NCBI GenBank assembly: GCA_017562135.1
Contig: QEYB01001208.1
Coordinates: forward strand, 558,001-622,000
DNA from: Dipylidium caninum
Taxonomy: Eukaryota; Platyhelminthes; Cestoda; Cyclophyllidea; Dipylidiidae
Reading direction: 5' to 3'
DNA length: 64,000 nucleotides
Both the position numbers and the translations under genes were made by a program. The notes below the pieces were generated by a model that searched no databases, was not told the origin of the DNA, and saw nothing but the letters and a program-made list of their open reading frames with translations. Below are positions 59,570 to 64,000 of this stretch, piece by piece; position 1 is the stretch's first letter; every line of letters begins with the position of its first letter.

Positions 59570-62500
59570 GCCTCATTTCCTTCACCGTCCAGCAAAATTT
59601 CACGCAAAATGACTGATATACATGGGTGTAAGAAATGGCGAGGGCCGTAAATAGACCGGGAAGATTTTGCGTGCGCCTCTTTTAACTTGAATTTTTGTTC
59701 CTTCCTCTGCACCTACGAAGGCTGTATTTTAGTTATACCAAATCAGTTAGCGGGCGGTGTGGTAGTTGCTCAAGTCCGTCCTTAACATCTACGTCCCGAA
59801 TATCTGGAGCTCATTTTGCAACTTCCAGATGGGCTCCTCGACTTCTAAATACATGTAGCAGTCTGGTCCCGCACGCACGAGCATTTGAAGTCTCCGCACT
59901 TTCTCCCCCAAGTTTGACTAAGTAAGTATGATGCCGTCTGTTGCTGTGGTAATCAAAGTGGTGCCAATTTTTACGCACTGATGAATTTTTGTCGTGTTGA
60001 GACGTAAAATCAAGCGAGCGAATACAACTACCAAGTTGTCTTTGAGAGGCGTTTTGCAGAGCTGCAGTTGCATACTTAAGCGTCTGCAAATCCATTCACA
60101 TGCAGTCCTGAATGATGTTAGGGGCGGAAGGTGCGTTCCATCGAGGCAAGTTAATGCGGCCATAGAGGCATTACCATCGCCTGTATCTCACTCTAACTAG
60201 ATGTTGCTGACGTCTGGCGTCAAGGGTGGCACGCCGGTTCGGCCAGCCGGTTTGCTATTCAGCGCCACGCGCTATGGTCATCGGCCATTGCGGTCCGGGG
60301 GGCTGCCCGGGACGTGCAGCCCCGCGGGTCGCCCCAACGGCCAGCACCAGCTTCAGTCATAGCGGCATGAATAATTAAGACATCCTGCGATCATGCGACG
60401 CAATGTCCATCCCCTGCCAACGCGAGATGGCCCCCAACACAACGCGCCCCTTTGTGTCGTGAAAGGCGACCTGAAACGGTCCGCGATGCTACACTAGAGT
60501 GGAATAACACGAAATAACTGACCAAATGCCTTCCGGGTCCGAGCACCGCACGGTTTAGCGTCCGGGTGTGCGGAGGCGTAGAGGAGTGCGTCGCGGAGGT
60601 TCGCCCCCACCATTGCTGGTATCGCGTTGGAGGTGGCGCGTGTTTGGTCAAATGTGATGGCTTCCAACATTTGGTGCATTTTTTTGACATGTTACCGGTT
60701 TCAGGAAAGCAAGCTAATTTCCTTTCCTTTTGAGACAGAATTACTTTATTTTCTGCAACTTTAGACTATTAGCAACGGCTAGGTAACCATGAGACGCCAG
60801 GGAGGCGGTTCTCCAAAAGGTCTGCTTAATTGTGACGTAAAAGAAAGATCCACAGACACAGAAGGGAAATGAAGCGAAAGCCCATTCTCAAGACCATAGA
60901 CGTAGCCTTATATACTTGAAATAAGACCTTAGACGGGTTTATTTGAGGGGATATGGGAAAGCAACAGCAGGGGGATGAGTCGTGCGCATGAACTCCTCGT
61001 AGGATGACAACCACGCTGATGGTGGGTTATGTGCTCTTCAGGGAGTGCTCTCCTACGCGCAACCCACTCAGTTCCCATTCTATTTTTGAGCTTGCTAAAT
61101 GAAGCATTCGATGCGCAGAGGTGGTTGAAAAAGGCAGCTTCTTACACATTGGCATCAGTCGTCCGTTTGAATTTCCCTCTAACACGAGGCTCCTCTGCCC
61201 CGCCTGTCCGAGGCGGTGAATCAGATTCCCAGCGTCGCTGCCACGTTTCACAAATGTGCCCGAGTAGTAGCCATAGCCCGATTTGTTCTACCTTCGGGCG
61301 TCGTAATGGATGACTGGACGATCCGATTTCCTTTCCCCTCTTTTTGCACGAGGCTGAACTCCCGAGATGAGTCCTCGTTTGGGCGAGGCCCATTGCCTCA
61401 TGTGCATTCTCGCCTATTTCTTCAACGCTCTTCTCTCCCGTAACGGATGAGACTGTCAACGGCGTGTTGACCGCTGGCGGTCAACGGGGGGAAAGTGGAA
61501 GATGTGGGGACTCTGTGCTGTCCGCTGTCACCTCCCCCTCACACGACCAACACTGTCGCATTCCTTCCACCACGTGTGCACATGAGCACTCTGAGAAAGA
61601 GCTTCCAAAATAAACTTAAAAGCGTAACAGAGTGGGTGCTTGCAGAGCACGAGGCTCTTTGGTGTCAAAAACTTTATAATCTGCTCATGTTGTGTGAATG
61701 TTGAAGAGCAGAAGAAGCAGGATTAAGGGGAGGGGTGAAACTTTCTCGCGCCTAGCCCATCACTTGCCACCAACATTCAGTTTAATTGACGGGTCATCCT
61801 CCTGCCGACAAACTCACGGCGGTGTTCGATGTCAGAAGGCGCCGGCGCGTCGCGTGGTCGGGAAATGGCATTAGTGGGACGGCGCCATTTTCTCCTGCCT
61901 TTGCCTTGAAATTATAATTATTATGCTCTTCTCGCTCCCATATTTCGACTTTCACAACCACCCACACATGCGTAGTCGAACTAGTTAACTGGCAGTTCGC
62001 GGTTGTTGTTGATGTTGCTGTCACAGTCGGCGCCAGACTCTTGAGGGAGGCGATTTGAAGGGAAGTGGTGTCGCCAATCCCATTGCGAGTTCACTTGCCC
62101 TCTTTAATTTTCCGCCGTCCAGCTGATACATCCAACTTAGACAAATGATCCAGAGTGAATCTGGAATAGATCCAGAGAAGAACAGGCTACCCTACCCGAC
62201 TCAACCGCGAAGATTGCGGCCCCCGGGCCAGGAGTCTTGGCGACGCCCGAAACGTGCTCACGGTGAGGATACCAGTTGGAGGCAGTTGAGACAGCAAAAT
62301 CCTCATTCGTTGCTCAGGGGCGTGTAACGACTTACGATCCTTTAGATACCGAGCAGCCTGAGAGAAGCGCTTTCATCAGAGGAGTTTGTGCCTTTGAAAC
62401 ACGGATGCTCGGTGTGGTTTATTTGACTGGTCCTCTTCCGAAACCATCCATTTTGCCTGGTAACTGTTTGGTCATCGAAAGCATTCCATCAGTAGCAGTT

Positions 62501-64000
62501 ATGCGTCGTCGCACTATTTGGAATGGCTGAGAGACTCCTCACGTAGGCGTGCATGCACCGCGAATGGCCAAACGAAGGTTGTGGCTAACATTAGGATGAG
62601 TTGACACGCATCCGAGGCACTATGACGAATACACTGCCTCCTGGCCGGAGACATAAGCGTAAGAAGCAATCGGTTAAGAGGAGTGCGCTTTTATGAGTGA
62701 AGAAGACTGTCCTTCCTCCAGCTCCCTTCGCCGCACAATATCGCATTCGCGCCAATGTTTGGCAAACTCCCAACTTGCTTCTGAACTACTGAAATGGTGG
62801 TTAGTTTTGCCGTAACACCGCGTTGGCCAGAGGGCGGAAGCATCAAATGTCGACAAAGTTCTGGAAATCGAGAGAACGGGGTCCAGAAGTCTCCTCAAAC
62901 CCCAATTTCGTAGTAGAGAGAACCACCGTCTTCGGATGCTGCCCTGCCCTGCTGCTTTACCTCGGTGGCAGCCACCAAGAAAATTTCCTCCATTTTTGGG
63001 ATGTAGAACTTATGCGTGCGAGGAGCACAGTGTCTTGGGGAGTTTTTTGTTAACAACTTTGAAAAATGGCAACATCGTGTTTTTAGTGATAGAAGTCGCG
63101 AGATCTATCGCCACTTAGCTGGGAGTTTTGAAGCCATCTCCTGCGAAATGCAAAATCATCACGCATGCAAATTTTGCCCATCCACAAACGCCTGTAGTCT
63201 AGCCTTTCGTCGGGGTGAATCACTGCCGAAGTGTGTGTTTGTGAGAGCAGCCAAATCTGCCTCTCGCGCCTCGGTGTCTGGGCACCCGACAGAGGCCTTT
63301 CTGTGCTCCCCAGCAGTCGCAGCCGGGGCAGTGGTCGCCCCTCCGGCGTTCGGCGGCAGTTCCTTGTCCCGCCTGCAAGGGTGACTGGGGCGCGCTCCGC
63401 CCTTTGCCCTCTTGTCCGATACACATTTCATCCATCTATGCGACTCATTACACTGTTGCTGCTGCTGTTGCTGCTAACCTAGATCTTTGGGAACATTAGT
63501 GCGGACCCCAACGAAGAATAGTCATGTTGCGACCGTTGAGTTATGAAGTCACTCCCACCAAATACTGCCCCGTACGGAGAACACCCCCTCCCGAGTGGTA
63601 GTGCACGCAGCTGCGATGTGATGCGAGCAGGCGTCTCAGTCTTGAGAATTCATCGCATTCACATAAGGTCGGTCATCACGTATTCTAAAAGTTGGGGGTG
63701 CTTTTAACTGACTTGAGTGAAGTGAAGGCCGTCGCCTCAGTACTCTAAGGCGGGTAAACAGGCCACAGGCAAGGCCAGAAGTACTTTATTCTCTCCTTTA
63801 CCTAAAAATACATTCCCATGTGATGGCGGCCAGAAGTGCTCCATTGCGCAGTGGAGCACTTCGCCTTGGCAGGACGGCAACAGCAAAGCATGACGAAAAA
63901 GGCAGCTTTCTCTTATGATAAAGTCGCAAAGATGGTAGACAAAGTGCTGCTCCACGTTGCCTTAGCGACGTATCCCTATAAATTATATCAATAATATAAA
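59570..64000. other. Innexin intron or intergenic sequence
   Basis: No exon that I can identify. A GC-rich patch at 60200-60360 contains a short perfect hairpin. Minus-strand frames at 60391-60690 are protein-like in places (AMVGANLRDALLYASAHP) but match nothing I know. A short CTG-rich run lies at 63453-63475. Confidence 0.45.
60299..60323. repeat. GC-rich hairpin, 8-bp arms
   Basis: GGGGCTGC and GCAGCCCC separated by nine bases, inside a locally very GC-rich patch. Confidence 0.85.

Noticed and set aside
59344..59712. Gly-Thr-Arg-rich repeat frame on the minus strand
   Set aside because: Translation of the CCGTY minisatellite in the innexin intron.

Overview
This window looks like nuclear DNA of a flatworm, most likely a tapeworm (cestode). 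The genes are eukaryotic and animal-specific (Apaf-1, innexin, PIERCE). Many are cut by canonical GT...AG introns of only about 28-39 bases, an intron class reported from tapeworm genomes. The placement is inferred from gene content and intron size, not from a database match.

Layout. (1) Bases 1-318 are open in both strands up to the left edge and may hold part of an exon of a neighbouring gene; 319-2815 shows no recognisable gene. (2) 2816-34746 (minus strand) is one very large Apaf-1-like gene. I could place 25 exons: a CARD, an NB-ARC ATPase, the winged-helix/superhelical region, then a long WD40 part with insertions. Reading phase is consistent across every junction but one. The product would be about 2,000 residues, against about 1,250 in the human protein. 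(3) 35162-43086 is a compact housekeeping cluster: COA4 (-), a PIERCE-type microtubule-inner protein (+), ZNHIT1 (-), LSM2 (+), ZNHIT2 (-) and 14-3-3 (+). Strands strictly alternate, giving three divergent pairs. LSM2, PIERCE and 14-3-3 are broken by micro-introns into pieces too short for an ORF finder and were assembled by hand. Two more short split genes are possible at 36030-36560 and 41558-41990. (4) 43087-59254 has higher GC and no recognisable gene; it carries simple repeats and long meaningless open frames. (5) 59255-59405 (+) is the first coding exon of an innexin, followed by a pentanucleotide minisatellite; the rest must lie beyond the window or the exon is an orphan. 59406-64000 shows nothing else I can support.

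Functionally, Apaf-1 would form the cytochrome c-responsive apoptosome, and COA4, just upstream on the same strand, is a mitochondrial cytochrome c oxidase assembly factor. ZNHIT2 (R2TP/U5 snRNP assembly), LSM2 (U6 snRNP and mRNA decay rings) and ZNHIT1 (SRCAP/SWR1 H2A.Z deposition) form a neighbourhood for RNP and chromatin-complex assembly. 14-3-3 is a general phosphoserine adaptor. Splice sites are read by eye from GT/AG and phase and need transcript evidence.
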